DNA of 64,000 bases from DAIDKA01 sp036498905. Lineage in GTDB: Bacteria; Pseudomonadota; Gammaproteobacteria; Steroidobacterales; Steroidobacteraceae. The stretch spans positions 35,976 through 99,975 of the forward strand of contig DASYER010000143.1 of NCBI GenBank assembly GCA_036498905.1, read 5' to 3'. The translations under genes and the position numbers were made by a program. The notes under the pieces were generated by a model. It saw only the letters and a list, made by a program, of their open reading frames with translations. It was not told the origin of the DNA and did no database searches. The stretch's first letter is position 1. Each line of letters opens with the position of its first letter. This document shows positions 7,553-16,898 of the stretch, in pieces.

Positions 7553-10540
7553 CTATTTCGATTCCGATTCGATACCGCGTTTGCCGCCTTCGCGTCTGAC
7601 GCGATCGATGAAGTCCTGCAGGTAGCGGCGCGAGGCGGTGACCTCCAGCATCGAGCCGTCGGTGCTGCACACCACGCGATTGCGGCCGGCGGCCTTTGCC
7701 TCGTACAAGGCCGCATCGGCGCGCTTGATCAGCTCATCGGGCCCCTCCTGGGCAGCGTCCAGCCAGGCCCCGCCGATGCTGACCGTGACGCGCAGTTCAC
7801 CCGCGCCGACCCGGAATGGCGTCGCGCAGATGTTCGCGCGCAGTGCATCCATCAGGCTACCGCGATCCTCCGGCGCCAATCCCGGCATGACGACCAGCAG
7901 TTCCTCGCCACCGTATCGGCCCAGGAAATCGTGCTGGCGCAGGGTGGCCCGCAGCCGTCTTGCCAGCTCCTTGAGCACCTCATCGCCGCCGGCATGGCCG
8001 AAGCTGTCATTGATGCTCTTGAAGAAATCCACATCGATGACGGCCACCGCCAGGGCGCCGCCATGCTTGCGGGCCTTCCCGATCTCTCCGGTGAGGAATT
8101 CGAGAATAGTCGCCCGGTTCCACAGCCCCGTCAGAGCATCGCGCGTGGCGCGTTCGAGCAGTGCCTCGCGTTCACGATGCTGCAGCTCCAGGGCGCGCTG
8201 GTGGCGCTGCATGCGCCGGTTCTGCCAGCGCCACGCAGCCACCAGGACCAGAGCCGCGAGCAGTACCGCCAAAATCCTGAACACCACGGTATTCCACCAT
8301 GGCGGCTTCACATCGAATGCCACGGTTACTGCGGCCGAGTGGCGCTGATGAGGGGTATCGACCGCCATCGCTTCGAGCTGGTATTGCCCCGGTGCCAATG
8401 CCGGAATATGAATGTTGAAGGTGCGCGAGGAATACCACTCGGTCGACAGGCCGAGCAGCCGATAACGCAGCTCGGTAGTGGCCGAGCGATCGAAGGTGCG
8501 CGAACCGAAGGCGACATCCAGGGCCGCGTTGTCGCGCCATTTGACCGTCGGCCGCGGTCCGGCCAGCAGGCTTTGCGTGCCCAGTTGCGCCTTGGCGATA
8601 TCAAGGCGCAACGGACGCGACACCATCTGCACCCAGCGTACCGGATCCTTGATGTGCGTGATGCCGCGCGCAGTGCCCACCCAGATCGATCCATCATCAT
8701 CCGCGTACAGCGCGAATTGCTCGGTGTCGGCCCAAACCAGTCCATCCTGGATTTCAAGTCGCCGCCACACGTGCCCGTCATAGACACCCAGCCCTTCACC
8801 GGTATTGGCCCAGATCCAGCCACGCGAATCCGCGCGCAGCGAGTACACCGTCGCGCCCTTCAGGGTTTCCGGATCCTGCCAGTTCGCAGCGAAGTTCCGC
8901 CCCGTGACATGCAGCAGCTGTTCACCGATTCTCGTGCCCCACACCGAGCCGTCGGTGTTGGCCGCGACGGTCTGGATGCCGATCTGCGATCCGTCGACCA
9001 GCGTCGGAATCTTGATGAAGCGATCGTTCTTGATCCGGTACAGACCGTTCGTCGTTCCCACCCAGATCGTGCCGTCGGGCGCCTGTGTCACATCATCCAC
9101 ACGGGGATTGCCCGGCGGGACCAGACGGGTGACGGCCAGCGTGGTGCTGTCGATTTTCGCCACGCCGTAGTCCCAGGCCGCGATCCAGCCGGTGCCTGTG
9201 TGGTCAAACAAAATTACCTGCGCATCGAAGTGATCCGGCACGGTGGTCACGCGCTGAGCCTTCGTGCTCCCCGGCGGCACTCGCCACAGCTGCGAAGTCT
9301 GGTAGGACAGCCAGAATCCGCCGGATGGATCAACCGCGCTGGCATTGGTCTCGGCTTCCGGCAACCCCTCGTAGGGGCAAGGCACGACCAGATGCGTGTT
9401 CTCATCCAGCATCCTGCAGCCAAGATCCGTGCCGAGTATCAGGCGGTGCTGCCTGTCACGGACGATGCTCCAGACCGCCTCCGGTACCAGGCCCTGATTC
9501 TTCGTCCAGGACTCGACATTGTCGTAACCATGCCAGCGCGACAGACCGACTCCGCTCACCGCCAGCCAGAAATTGCCGTCGTTGTCGGAAAGGGCCGCCG
9601 TGATCGGTGTGTCCGGCAAGCCGTTGCGGGCATCGAACTCCTGCCACGAGGTCCCATCCCAGCGGGCTAGTCCGCGCGACGTGCGCGTGACGATATGGCC
9701 CATCGGGTCCAGGGTCAGGGTGAGGTGTTGCAGGCGATTGGCGAGCATCGCATGTGGCGGGGTCATGTCCTGGAAGCGCGCCGCTGCGCGTTTTAGATTC
9801 AGCAGACCATCCCGACTGCGTGCCCAGATACCGCCACTGCGATCCTCCAGGATGCTGCCGTAGTGAGCTTCCGGCAGGCCCTCGGCGGTGCCGTACACTT
9901 TGAGCTTCGTGTCTTCCAGCTCGCAAAGATGCTCTCCGCAGGCGAACCACAGTCCACCGCCCTCCATACCGGTGATGCTCTGAACCTGCGCCAGATCGGG
10001 CTGGGCCGCGACGCGCGCGGCACTGAATACTTCCTTCGCGATCCACAGCGATCCGGGGCCGCCGCGCCGCGCCTGCATCAGCCGGTGATCCTTCGTATAC
10101 AGCACCCGATCATCGGCGGCGGCGACCAGCAGCGTGTACTGATCACCGATCAGGGGACCTGAGGCACTGAGCAGGGGTTCGAAGTGATCCGCATTGCCCG
10201 AATACAGGCCCGCATCGATACGGGTGAAGATCCGGCCCGAAGGACTCACGGCGATTGCCATGGCCGCGTCCGCCGGGATGCCGCGGGACTTGTCGTAGGA
10301 GACGAATGAAATGCCGTCGTAGCGGTAGATGCCACCGTCGGTCGCCAACCACATGTCGCCGTTGCGATCGAACAGCAGCTGCTCAATGCCGAGATTGCGC
10401 AATCCCGACAGCTGCGTGTAACGGTTGAAACTGAATTCCTGTGCAGACGCCGGGGTCACGGTCAGGGCGGCAAACAGCACGAGCAGACCGATGGCTGCGA
10501 ACAGCCGGGCAGCACGCGGCCTGCCATCCCCCGTTAGCAT
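7553..10540 (-). CDS. two-component-propeller/Y_Y_Y sensor with GGDEF domain
   Basis: A large inner-membrane sensor of about 995 residues that would make cyclic di-GMP in response to a periplasmic ligand. After a signal/anchor (ARLFAAIGLLVLFAALTV) come repeated propeller blades of the two-component-regulator type (GDMWLATDGGIYRYDG, GNFWLAVSGVGLSRW, GTIWVGTTNGLYRI and others), then a Y_Y_Y domain (LRYRLLGLSTEWYSS), one membrane helix (VVFRILAVLLAALVLVAAW), a coiled coil and a GGDEF domain with ALTGLWNRA and the active-site loop GRYGGEELL. I chose ATG 10540 because it directly precedes the hydrophobic signal; the frame is open to ATG 10579 and TTG 10606. Neither start has a strong ribosome site. 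It converges with the DUF3237 operon. Confidence 0.92.
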   Translation of the reverse strand: MLTGDGRPRAARLFAAIGLLVLFAALTVTPASAQEFSFNRYTQLSGLRNLGIEQLLFDRNGDMWLATDGGIYRYDGISFVSYDKSRGIPADAAMAIAVSPSGRIFTRIDAGLYSGNADHFEPLLSASGPLIGDQYTLLVAAADDRVLYTKDHRLMQARRGGPGSLWIAKEVFSAARVAAQPDLAQVQSITGMEGGGLWFACGEHLCELEDTKLKVYGTAEGLPEAHYGSILEDRSGGIWARSRDGLLNLKRAAARFQDMTPPHAMLANRLQHLTLTLDPMGHIVTRTSRGLARWDGTSWQEFDARNGLPDTPITAALSDNDGNFWLAVSGVGLSRWHGYDNVESWTKNQGLVPEAVWSIVRDRQHRLILGTDLGCRMLDENTHLVVPCPYEGLPEAETNASAVDPSGGFWLSYQTSQLWRVPPGSTKAQRVTTVPDHFDAQVILFDHTGTGWIAAWDYGVAKIDSTTLAVTRLVPPGNPRVDDVTQAPDGTIWVGTTNGLYRIKNDRFIKIPTLVDGSQIGIQTVAANTDGSVWGTRIGEQLLHVTGRNFAANWQDPETLKGATVYSLRADSRGWIWANTGEGLGVYDGHVWRRLEIQDGLVWADTEQFALYADDDGSIWVGTARGITHIKDPVRWVQMVSRPLRLDIAKAQLGTQSLLAGPRPTVKWRDNAALDVAFGSRTFDRSATTELRYRLLGLSTEWYSSRTFNIHIPALAPGQYQLEAMAVDTPHQRHSAAVTVAFDVKPPWWNTVVFRILAVLLAALVLVAAWRWQNRRMQRHQRALELQHREREALLERATRDALTGLWNRATILEFLTGEIGKARKHGGALAVAVIDVDFFKSINDSFGHAGGDEVLKELARRLRATLRQHDFLGRYGGEELLVVMPGLAPEDRGSLMDALRANICATPFRVGAGELRVTVSIGGAWLDAAQEGPDELIKRADAALYEAKAAGRNRVVCSTDGSMLEVTASRRYLQDFIDRVRREGGKRGIESESK

Positions 10541-10809
10541 GGCGAGCTGCGGCTGAGTTGCCCAAAGTCCCGCGAACATTGCCGCAAAGTCTAGTGTCGG
10601 GGGCAAAATGACGCCGAGACCGATGTCACTGATGCTGGGTAACGCGGCGCCGTAACGGCCACAAATCCCGGGGCCGCGATCCGTAGAGCGTGCGCTGGAT
10701 CACGGTAATATTCTGGCCCGCTGCTGTGGCGATTTTGCCCTGAAAATCGTACTCTAGGCCGACCCCCACGGCGCGCGTCCCCCCGCGTGTGTCTTCGTTA
10801 GAAGATTTG
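10541..10809. other. divergent promoter region between GGDEF sensor and cyo operon
   Basis: About 270 bases without a gene I can support between the outward-facing GGDEF sensor and cyoA. It should hold both promoters. I saw no convincing -35/-10 pair, riboswitch or strong palindrome. The 5' extension of the GGDEF frame (to 10606) reaches into it. Confidence 0.4.
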
Positions 10810-11676
10810 ATGAAACTGCGCAACTCAAGTACCGCCCTGCTCGGAATGAGCTTGGCTGGCTGCAGCTCCGCCTTGCTGGATCCGCATGGTCCCATCGGCC
10901 GCCAGGAGAAGCTGATCCTGATCGATTCGACCGCGATCATGCTCGCGATCGTCATCCCGGTCATCATCGCGACCCTGGTTTTCGCCTGGTGGTTTCGCGC
11001 CGGCAACCCCAGGGCAAAGCGTTTTCTGGATTGGGACTATTCGGGCCGGATCGAATTCGTCGTGTGGGCCATTCCGGCACTGGTGATTCTGTTCCTCGGC
11101 GGCATCGCCTGGATCAGCTCGCATGACCTGGATCCGCCCAAATCCATCGCATCGCCGCAGACGCCGCTCGATATCGATGTGGTCTCGCTGGACTGGAAGT
11201 GGCTCTTCATCTATCCGGATGCCGGGATCGCGAGCGTCAACCGGCTGGTGCTGCCCGTCGGCACTCCGCTGCGCTTCCACATGACCTCATCCGGCGTCAT
11301 GAACAGCTTCTTCATACCGCAGCTTGGCAGTCAGATCTACACCATGGCCGGAATGGCGACGCGGCTGAACCTGCTGGTGGATGATCCGGGCACCTATCGG
11401 GGGCTGTCCGCGCAGTTCAGCGGCGATGGTTTCTCGGACATGACGTTTGATGTCAGCGCACTGTCGCGGCAGGACTTCGAGCAGTGGCTCGATACCACCC
11501 GTACGCAGGGCGGGACGCTGGATGCCGCGGCCTACGCGGCGCTCATGCGCCCGAGCGCGAAGGACCCGCAGCATACCTACGCCACCGTGACCAACGGCCT
11601 CTTCGATGCCATTCTCATGCATCCCGGCGCCGCACCCACTGCCGCGCAGATCGAACCCACCGAATCGGCTGACTGA
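10810..11676 (+). CDS. cyoA: cytochrome o ubiquinol oxidase subunit II
   Basis: Subunit II of the bo3-type quinol oxidase, 288 residues from ATG 10810 (an upstream GTG at 10789 is in frame). It is a lipoprotein by its lipobox LGMSLAGC, with two membrane helices (TAIMLAIVIPVIIATLVFAWWF and FVVWAIPALVILFLGGIAW region) and a periplasmic cupredoxin fold. The CyoA hallmark GVMNSFFIPQLGSQIYTMAG is present, and the CuA ligand set of cytochrome c oxidases is absent, indicating ubiquinol as donor. It heads the cyoABCD operon. Confidence 0.96.
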   Translation: MKLRNSSTALLGMSLAGCSSALLDPHGPIGRQEKLILIDSTAIMLAIVIPVIIATLVFAWWFRAGNPRAKRFLDWDYSGRIEFVVWAIPALVILFLGGIAWISSHDLDPPKSIASPQTPLDIDVVSLDWKWLFIYPDAGIASVNRLVLPVGTPLRFHMTSSGVMNSFFIPQLGSQIYTMAGMATRLNLLVDDPGTYRGLSAQFSGDGFSDMTFDVSALSRQDFEQWLDTTRTQGGTLDAAAYAALMRPSAKDPQHTYATVTNGLFDAILMHPGAAPTAAQIEPTESAD

Positions 11677-11685
11677 GTTCTTCAA

Positions 11686-13689
11686 ATGCTGGGCAAACTG
11701 TCTTGGGCCGCGATTCCTTTCAACCAGCCGATTCCGCTGGTCACCTCGATAATCATCGTCGTTGCGATCATCGCAATCCTCGCGCTGATCGCGATCAAGG
11801 GCTGGGGGCCGTACCTGTGGCGCGAATGGATCACGAGCACCGACCACAAGCGCATCGGCGTGATGTACATGGTGCTGGGCCTCGTGATGCTGGTGCGCGG
11901 CTTTGCGGATGCCCTCATGATGCGCATGCAGCTGGCGCTGGCGCAGGGCAGCACGCCGGGGTTCCTGCCACCGGAGCACTACGACCAGATCTTCTCGGCG
12001 CACGGCACGATCATGATCTTCTTCGTGGCCATGCCGTTCGTGATCGGCCTGATGAACTTCGCCGTGCCGCTGCAGCTGGGTGTGCGCGACGTGGCCTTTC
12101 CGGTGCTCAACTCCGTGAGCTTCTGGCTTACCGCTTCGGGCGTGCTGCTGGTCAACGTGTCGCTGGTCGTCGGCGAGTTCGCGAAGACCGGATGGCTTGC
12201 GTATCCGCCGCTGTCTGAGCTGGCTTACTCGCCGGGCGTCGGCGTCGACTACTATCTTTGGAGCCTGCAGATATCGGGCTTGGGGACGCTGCTCGCCGGA
12301 ATCAACTTCACCACCACCATCCTTAAGATGCGTGCCCCCGGCATGAGCTACATGCGCATGCCTATTTTCTGCTGGACCGCGCTGGCCTCGAACCTGCTCA
12401 TCGTCGCCGCCTTTCCCATCCTCACGGCAACCTTCGCGATGCTGCTGCTGGATCGTTACTGCGGGTTCCACTTCTTCACGCCTGATCTGGGCGGCAACCC
12501 GGTGATGTACATCAACCTCATCTGGTGCTGGGGACACCCCGAAGTCTACATTCTCATCCTGCCCTGCTTCGGCGTGTTCTCCGAGGTGATTGCGACATTC
12601 TCCAGCAAGCCACTGTTCGGCTATCACTCGATGGTGGTCGCGACCATGGCCATCTGCGTGCTGTCCTTCCTGGTGTGGCTGCACCATTTTTTCACCATGG
12701 GGGCGAGCGCGGACGTCAATGCCTTCTTCGGCATCATGACCATGATCATCGCCGTACCGACCGGCGTGAAAGTGTTCAACTGGATGTTCACCATGTACGG
12801 CGGGTCGATCCGCTTTACGGTCCCGATCTACTGGACCCTGGGTTTCATGGTGACGTTCGTGCTCGGGGGGCTCACCGGTGTGCTGTTGGCCGTCCCGCCC
12901 GCCGATTTCGTGCTGCACAACAGCCTGTTCCTGATCGCGCACTTCCACAACGTCATCATCGGCGGCGTGGTGTTCGGCGTCCTCGCCGGCTACAACTACT
13001 GGTTTCCGAAGGCTTTCGGTTTCACGCTGGATGAGGCACTCGGCAAGGCCGTGTTCTGGTGCTGGTTCTTCGGCTTCTACCTGGCCTTCATGCCGCTGTA
13101 TGCGCTCGGCATCATGGGCGCGACCCGTCGCATGCAGCACTATGCGGATCCGTCATGGCAGCCGTATATGATCGTGGCGTTGGGTGGCGCCGCGCTGATT
13201 TTCATCGGCATCTGCCTGATGGTGGCGCAGCTGTGGTGGAGCATCCGCACCCGCGAGCAGCGTCGCGACCTGAGCGGAGATCCGTGGAACGGCCGCACAC
13301 TCGAGTGGGGTACGGCCTCGCCGCCGCCATCCTGGAACTACGCCGTGGAGCCGCATGTGAATGGGATTGACGCCTTCTGGGCCGTCAAAACCAAGAACAA
13401 GGAGCTGCACAAGGTCGCCGAAAGCCGCTACGAGGCAGAGCATCAGCCGCACTACGAGACCATCCACATGCCCAAGCGCAGTGCGACCGGTTTCGTCACC
13501 GCCTTCTTTGCGGTGTTCCTGGGCTTTGGGCTGATCTGGCACATCTGGTGGCTGGTCATCCTGGGCATCGTCGCCTGTGTGGGCGTGCTGCTGCGCCAGG
13601 CCTGGGACATGGATCGCGACCAGCTCATCGACGCTGCTGAGCTTGAGGCCTTCGATCGGCATCATCCGAGCGGCGGAGCACAGCGATGA
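11686..13689 (+). CDS. cyoB: cytochrome o ubiquinol oxidase subunit I
   Basis: The 667-residue catalytic subunit holding low-spin heme b, high-spin heme o and CuB. Characteristic pieces are ITSTDHKRIGVMYMVLG, the haem-ligand helix with SAHGTIMIFFVAMPFVIG, the His-Tyr cross-link segment WCWGHPEVYILILP, the CuB His pair in WLHHFFTMG, and AHFHNVIIGGVVFG. It has the extra N- and C-terminal helices typical of CyoB rather than CtaD. It reduces oxygen with quinol electrons and pumps protons. It follows cyoA by 9 bases and its last bases overlap cyoC by four. Confidence 0.97.
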   Translation: MLGKLSWAAIPFNQPIPLVTSIIIVVAIIAILALIAIKGWGPYLWREWITSTDHKRIGVMYMVLGLVMLVRGFADALMMRMQLALAQGSTPGFLPPEHYDQIFSAHGTIMIFFVAMPFVIGLMNFAVPLQLGVRDVAFPVLNSVSFWLTASGVLLVNVSLVVGEFAKTGWLAYPPLSELAYSPGVGVDYYLWSLQISGLGTLLAGINFTTTILKMRAPGMSYMRMPIFCWTALASNLLIVAAFPILTATFAMLLLDRYCGFHFFTPDLGGNPVMYINLIWCWGHPEVYILILPCFGVFSEVIATFSSKPLFGYHSMVVATMAICVLSFLVWLHHFFTMGASADVNAFFGIMTMIIAVPTGVKVFNWMFTMYGGSIRFTVPIYWTLGFMVTFVLGGLTGVLLAVPPADFVLHNSLFLIAHFHNVIIGGVVFGVLAGYNYWFPKAFGFTLDEALGKAVFWCWFFGFYLAFMPLYALGIMGATRRMQHYADPSWQPYMIVALGGAALIFIGICLMVAQLWWSIRTREQRRDLSGDPWNGRTLEWGTASPPPSWNYAVEPHVNGIDAFWAVKTKNKELHKVAESRYEAEHQPHYETIHMPKRSATGFVTAFFAVFLGFGLIWHIWWLVILGIVACVGVLLRQAWDMDRDQLIDAAELEAFDRHHPSGGAQR

Positions 13690-14321
13690 GCGGCGGGGCG
13701 AATACGGCCATGCTGGACGCGCACGGCAAACCGATCCCGCTCTCGGAGCGCGGCCCGGCCTCGACCTGGTCGATGATCAGCTTCGGGTTCTGGCTGTTCC
13801 TGCTCAGCGACATCGTAATTTTCGCATCGCTGTTCGCCACCTACGCGGTGCTGTCGAACGCGACCGCGGGGGGACCCGCGGGCCGCGACATCTTCGAGCT
13901 GAAGGGTGTCTTCATCGAAACCTGCTGCCTGCTGGCCTCCAGCTTCACCTGCGGATTGATGCTGATCGCCGCCAGGCGTCGTCAGACCGGCCGGTTCTAT
14001 CTTTGGGCGCTCGTGACCTGGGTGCTGGGCGCGGCGTTCATCGGCCTCGAAGTCACCGAGTTCTCGGACCTCGTCGCCAAGGGCTTCGGCCCGACGCACA
14101 GCGCATTCCTGTCCGCGTTCTTCACGCTGGTCGGCACGCACGGCTGCCATGTCAGTTCCGGACTGCTGTGGCTGCTCGTGATGATGGCGCAGGTTGCAAC
14201 TCTCGGCCTGCGCACCACGGTGGTCCGGCGCCTGTTCTGCTTCAGCCTGTTCTGGCACGCGCTCGACCTGGTATGGATCGGCGTATTCACCATCGTCTAC
14301 CTGGGAAGCCTCCATGTCTGA
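13686..14321 (+). CDS. cyoC: cytochrome o ubiquinol oxidase subunit III
   Basis: A 211-residue integral membrane protein with five predicted helices, the size expected for CyoC. It carries the subunit III signatures FWLFLLSDIVIFASLFATYAV and FFTLVGTHGCHVSSGLLWLL with FWHALDLVWIGVFTIVYL at the end. It stabilises subunit I. The start overlaps the cyoB stop by four bases and its 3' end overlaps cyoD by eight bases, consistent with coupled translation of the complex. Confidence 0.96.
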   Translation: MSGGANTAMLDAHGKPIPLSERGPASTWSMISFGFWLFLLSDIVIFASLFATYAVLSNATAGGPAGRDIFELKGVFIETCCLLASSFTCGLMLIAARRRQTGRFYLWALVTWVLGAAFIGLEVTEFSDLVAKGFGPTHSAFLSAFFTLVGTHGCHVSSGLLWLLVMMAQVATLGLRTTVVRRLFCFSLFWHALDLVWIGVFTIVYLGSLHV

Positions 14322-14670
14322 TACCAACTTCGAACTCGAGGATGACGCGAGCACCAATGCGAAGAGCTACATGGCGGGGCTCGCCATCGCGATCATCCTC
14401 ACCCTTGGCTCCTTTGGCCTCGCGCGCACGCACCTGGTCTGGGGGCCCGGCATGCCCGTGCTGCTGGCGGTGCTGGCGATCGCGCAGATGGGCGTGCACC
14501 TGGTGTTCTTCATGCACGTGAATGCCACCGAGGAAGGCGAGAACACCGCCCTCGCCTTGGGATTCGGCATCTTCATCGTATTCCTGGTCGTGTTCGGCTC
14601 ACTCGTCATCATGAACAACCTCAGCAGCGTCATGCCGACCATGGATCAGCTGATGAAGATGCAGCGTTAA
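14314..14670 (+). CDS. cyoD: cytochrome o ubiquinol oxidase subunit IV
   Basis: A 118-residue protein with three membrane helices, matching CyoD: YMAGLAIAIILTLGSFGLA, MPVLLAVLAIAQMGVHLVFFMH and a third helix ending MNNLSS. The MQMG-type helix HLVFFMHV is typical. ATG 14314 gives the standard N-terminus. It is the last cyo gene here; no cyoE (heme O synthase) follows, so the farnesyltransferase must be encoded elsewhere. Its stop shares four bases (TTAA) with the stop of the convergent quinoprotein gene. Confidence 0.95.
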   Translation: MSDTNFELEDDASTNAKSYMAGLAIAIILTLGSFGLARTHLVWGPGMPVLLAVLAIAQMGVHLVFFMHVNATEEGENTALALGFGIFIVFLVVFGSLVIMNNLSSVMPTMDQLMKMQR

Positions 14671-16772
14671 GGGCGGGTCGACCCCGCCGCCACCGCTGCC
14701 TTGGCCTGATTCGCACGCTCAATCAGGTAGGCCCGGATCGACTCGAGTTCCGCGGGACTGACCTTGCCCTTGAATGAGGCCATGCCACCGGACTGCATCA
14801 CGCCATCAATCACGATGGTGCGCATGACCTCCTCGCTATTGATCGCCGCCGAGTAACGCAGGTCCGGGAAGGCGCCACGGTTGGCATATGAAGTGTCGTG
14901 GCACATCCCGCAATGATCGGCGAAGGCCTGTTGACCGGCCGCGATGACTGCCTTGGTAGCCGTCGAGGGCGGGGGGTTCAGAACCCGTGGTGGCGGTGGC
15001 GGCGGTGCCGGCGGCAGGTTCGCGCCGCCGTTGAGCTTGAACACCAGCAGTCGCGACTGATTGCTCATGCCGAAGGGCACCAACCCGTAGCCGGCTTCCA
15101 CGGCTACGTACTCCTGACCGTCCATTTCGAAGGCCGAGGCCGCCGCGACCACGCCCGTCTGGGCTTCGAAGGTCCACAGCGGCTTACCGTTGTCCGCGCG
15201 GTAGGCGATGAACTGTCCCTTGTTGGTGCCCTGGAACACCAGGCCGCCGGCAGTCGACAGTGTGCCGCCGCCGATATTGCCGTGCGCCGGCGAGCGCCAT
15301 ACCTCGCGCTCCTTGATCGGATCCCAGGCGATCAGCTGCGAGGTCGCGGTGCGCGGCGCCGTGGAGTGCTGCTCGTCATAGGTCGACGGCGGCAATCCGG
15401 TGGCCAGACCCGTTATCGAGGACATCGGTTTGCCGTTGAAGGTATCGGCAGCCTTCATCAGACCGCTGGTTTCAATGACCGAGAAATACACCAGCCCGGT
15501 CTGCGGGTCGTAGGAGAAGGGATGCCAGGCATGCGCGCCCTGTCCACCGGGCTCGACGATCGCGATCTTGCGAGTCAGATCATAGCGGTCGCTCTGGGTC
15601 ATCTGCGGCTTGCCCGTCGCCGGGTCGATGCCGCTGTTCCAGCTGGTCGGGACGAAATTCTTCGCCTTGAGGACCTTGCCGCTCTTCGCATCCAGCACGT
15701 AGTACACGCCGTTCTTGGAGGCCTGCATCAGGACGCGCCGCGTACGGCCGTCGATCTTCAGGTCCGCCAGCATCAGCGGCGAGGTCGCATCGTAGTCCCA
15801 CTCATCGCCGGGTGTTTCCTGGTAGTGCCAGACATATTGGCCGGTGTCAGGATTAACCGCCATGATCGAGGCGATATACAGGTTGTCACCGCCGCCGTCG
15901 CCGCGATACTGCCGATTCCAGGGTGATCCGTTGCCGGTGCCGATGAAGAGCAGATTTAGTCGCGAGTCATAGACGATACCGTCCCACACCGTTCCGCCGC
16001 CGCCCCACTTCCAGAAGTCACCGTGCCAGCTGCTCGCCGCGGCCTTCAGATAGGCAGGTTCGGGTCCGGCGGCCGGATTGCCGGGCACGGTGTAGAAACG
16101 CCACAGCTGCTTGCCGGTTTCACTGTCGTACGCGGAGACGTAGCCGCGCACCCCGAATTCCGAACCGGCGTTGCCGATGATCACCTTGCCATTGGCAATG
16201 CGCGGTGCACCGGTGCTCGTCATCGGCTTGTCGTGATCGATGGTCAGGGTGCTCCACACCACCGCGCCGGTTCGCGCATCCAACGCCACCAGTCGCCCGT
16301 CGTAGGTGCTGACATAAATACGCCCCTTCCAGGCCGCCACGCCGCGATTGACCAGATCGCAGCAGCCACGGCCGGCGAATTCACCGGGCACTTTCGGGTC
16401 GTAGGCCCACAGCAGTTTCCCGCTGCGCGCATCCACTGCCTTGACCTTGCTCCAGGCAGTCGAGAAGTACAGCACCCCGTCGATGGCCAGAGGGGTCGCC
16501 TCCTGACCGCGATTGCTGTCGAAGTCCACAAACCAGGCCAGCGACAGCTGGTTGACGTTATCGGTGTTGATCTGTCGCAGGGGACTGTAGCGCTGCTCGT
16601 CCGTAGTGCGGCCAACGGTCAACCATTGGCCGGGCTCAGCAGCTGCTTTGCCCAGACGGGCGGCATCCACGGCTGCGGGTCCGGCTGCCAGGGCCGCAGC
16701 GCATTGCAGCAGCGCACCTGCCAGTAACACAGTCCCCAGCCGTTTTGCCAAGCACCTTGATTGCACAGTCAT
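14667..16772 (-). CDS. PQQ-dependent alcohol dehydrogenase with C-terminal cytochrome c
   Basis: A 701-residue periplasmic quinohemoprotein dehydrogenase. A Sec signal (RLGTVLLAGALLQCAAALAA) precedes an eight-blade PQQ propeller with repeated tryptophan-docking motifs (LLWAYDPK, AVVWSTLT, YVWHYQETPGDEWDYD, REVWRSP, PLWTFEAQTGV). The vicinal cysteine pair that caps PQQ is in GRGCCDLVNRG. A proline-rich linker leads to a cytochrome c domain with CGMCH, as in qhADH-type enzymes. Start ATG 16772 has a strong GGAGGGAAGGGA site. Electrons would pass to another cytochrome or to the quinone pool and then to the adjacent Cyo oxidase. The alcohol substrate and metal (Ca or lanthanide) are not decided here. 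Confidence 0.94.
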   Translation of the reverse strand: MTVQSRCLAKRLGTVLLAGALLQCAAALAAGPAAVDAARLGKAAAEPGQWLTVGRTTDEQRYSPLRQINTDNVNQLSLAWFVDFDSNRGQEATPLAIDGVLYFSTAWSKVKAVDARSGKLLWAYDPKVPGEFAGRGCCDLVNRGVAAWKGRIYVSTYDGRLVALDARTGAVVWSTLTIDHDKPMTSTGAPRIANGKVIIGNAGSEFGVRGYVSAYDSETGKQLWRFYTVPGNPAAGPEPAYLKAAASSWHGDFWKWGGGGTVWDGIVYDSRLNLLFIGTGNGSPWNRQYRGDGGGDNLYIASIMAVNPDTGQYVWHYQETPGDEWDYDATSPLMLADLKIDGRTRRVLMQASKNGVYYVLDAKSGKVLKAKNFVPTSWNSGIDPATGKPQMTQSDRYDLTRKIAIVEPGGQGAHAWHPFSYDPQTGLVYFSVIETSGLMKAADTFNGKPMSSITGLATGLPPSTYDEQHSTAPRTATSQLIAWDPIKEREVWRSPAHGNIGGGTLSTAGGLVFQGTNKGQFIAYRADNGKPLWTFEAQTGVVAAASAFEMDGQEYVAVEAGYGLVPFGMSNQSRLLVFKLNGGANLPPAPPPPPPRVLNPPPSTATKAVIAAGQQAFADHCGMCHDTSYANRGAFPDLRYSAAINSEEVMRTIVIDGVMQSGGMASFKGKVSPAELESIRAYLIERANQAKAAVAAGSTRP

Positions 16773-16898
16773 TCCCTTCCCTCCACACCCATGGCCATAT
16801 CGCCGCCAGCACGTGGCGCAGTGTGCACCGGGCTTGCGCGGTTGCCAACGCAACGCCAGACTCTCAGCCCCTGCCAACGCCGTTTACAGGAGAGGACC

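Noticed and set aside
7931..9670. A 579-codon open frame on the plus strand.
   Set aside because: It is antisense to the propeller/GGDEF gene, whose domains are clear, and its own product shows no known motif or ribosome site.
11287..13140. A 617-codon open frame on the minus strand, rich in His, Glu and Arg.
   Set aside because: It lies entirely antisense to cyoA/cyoB, has the His/Arg-rich composition of a GC-rich shadow frame and no recognisable domain.
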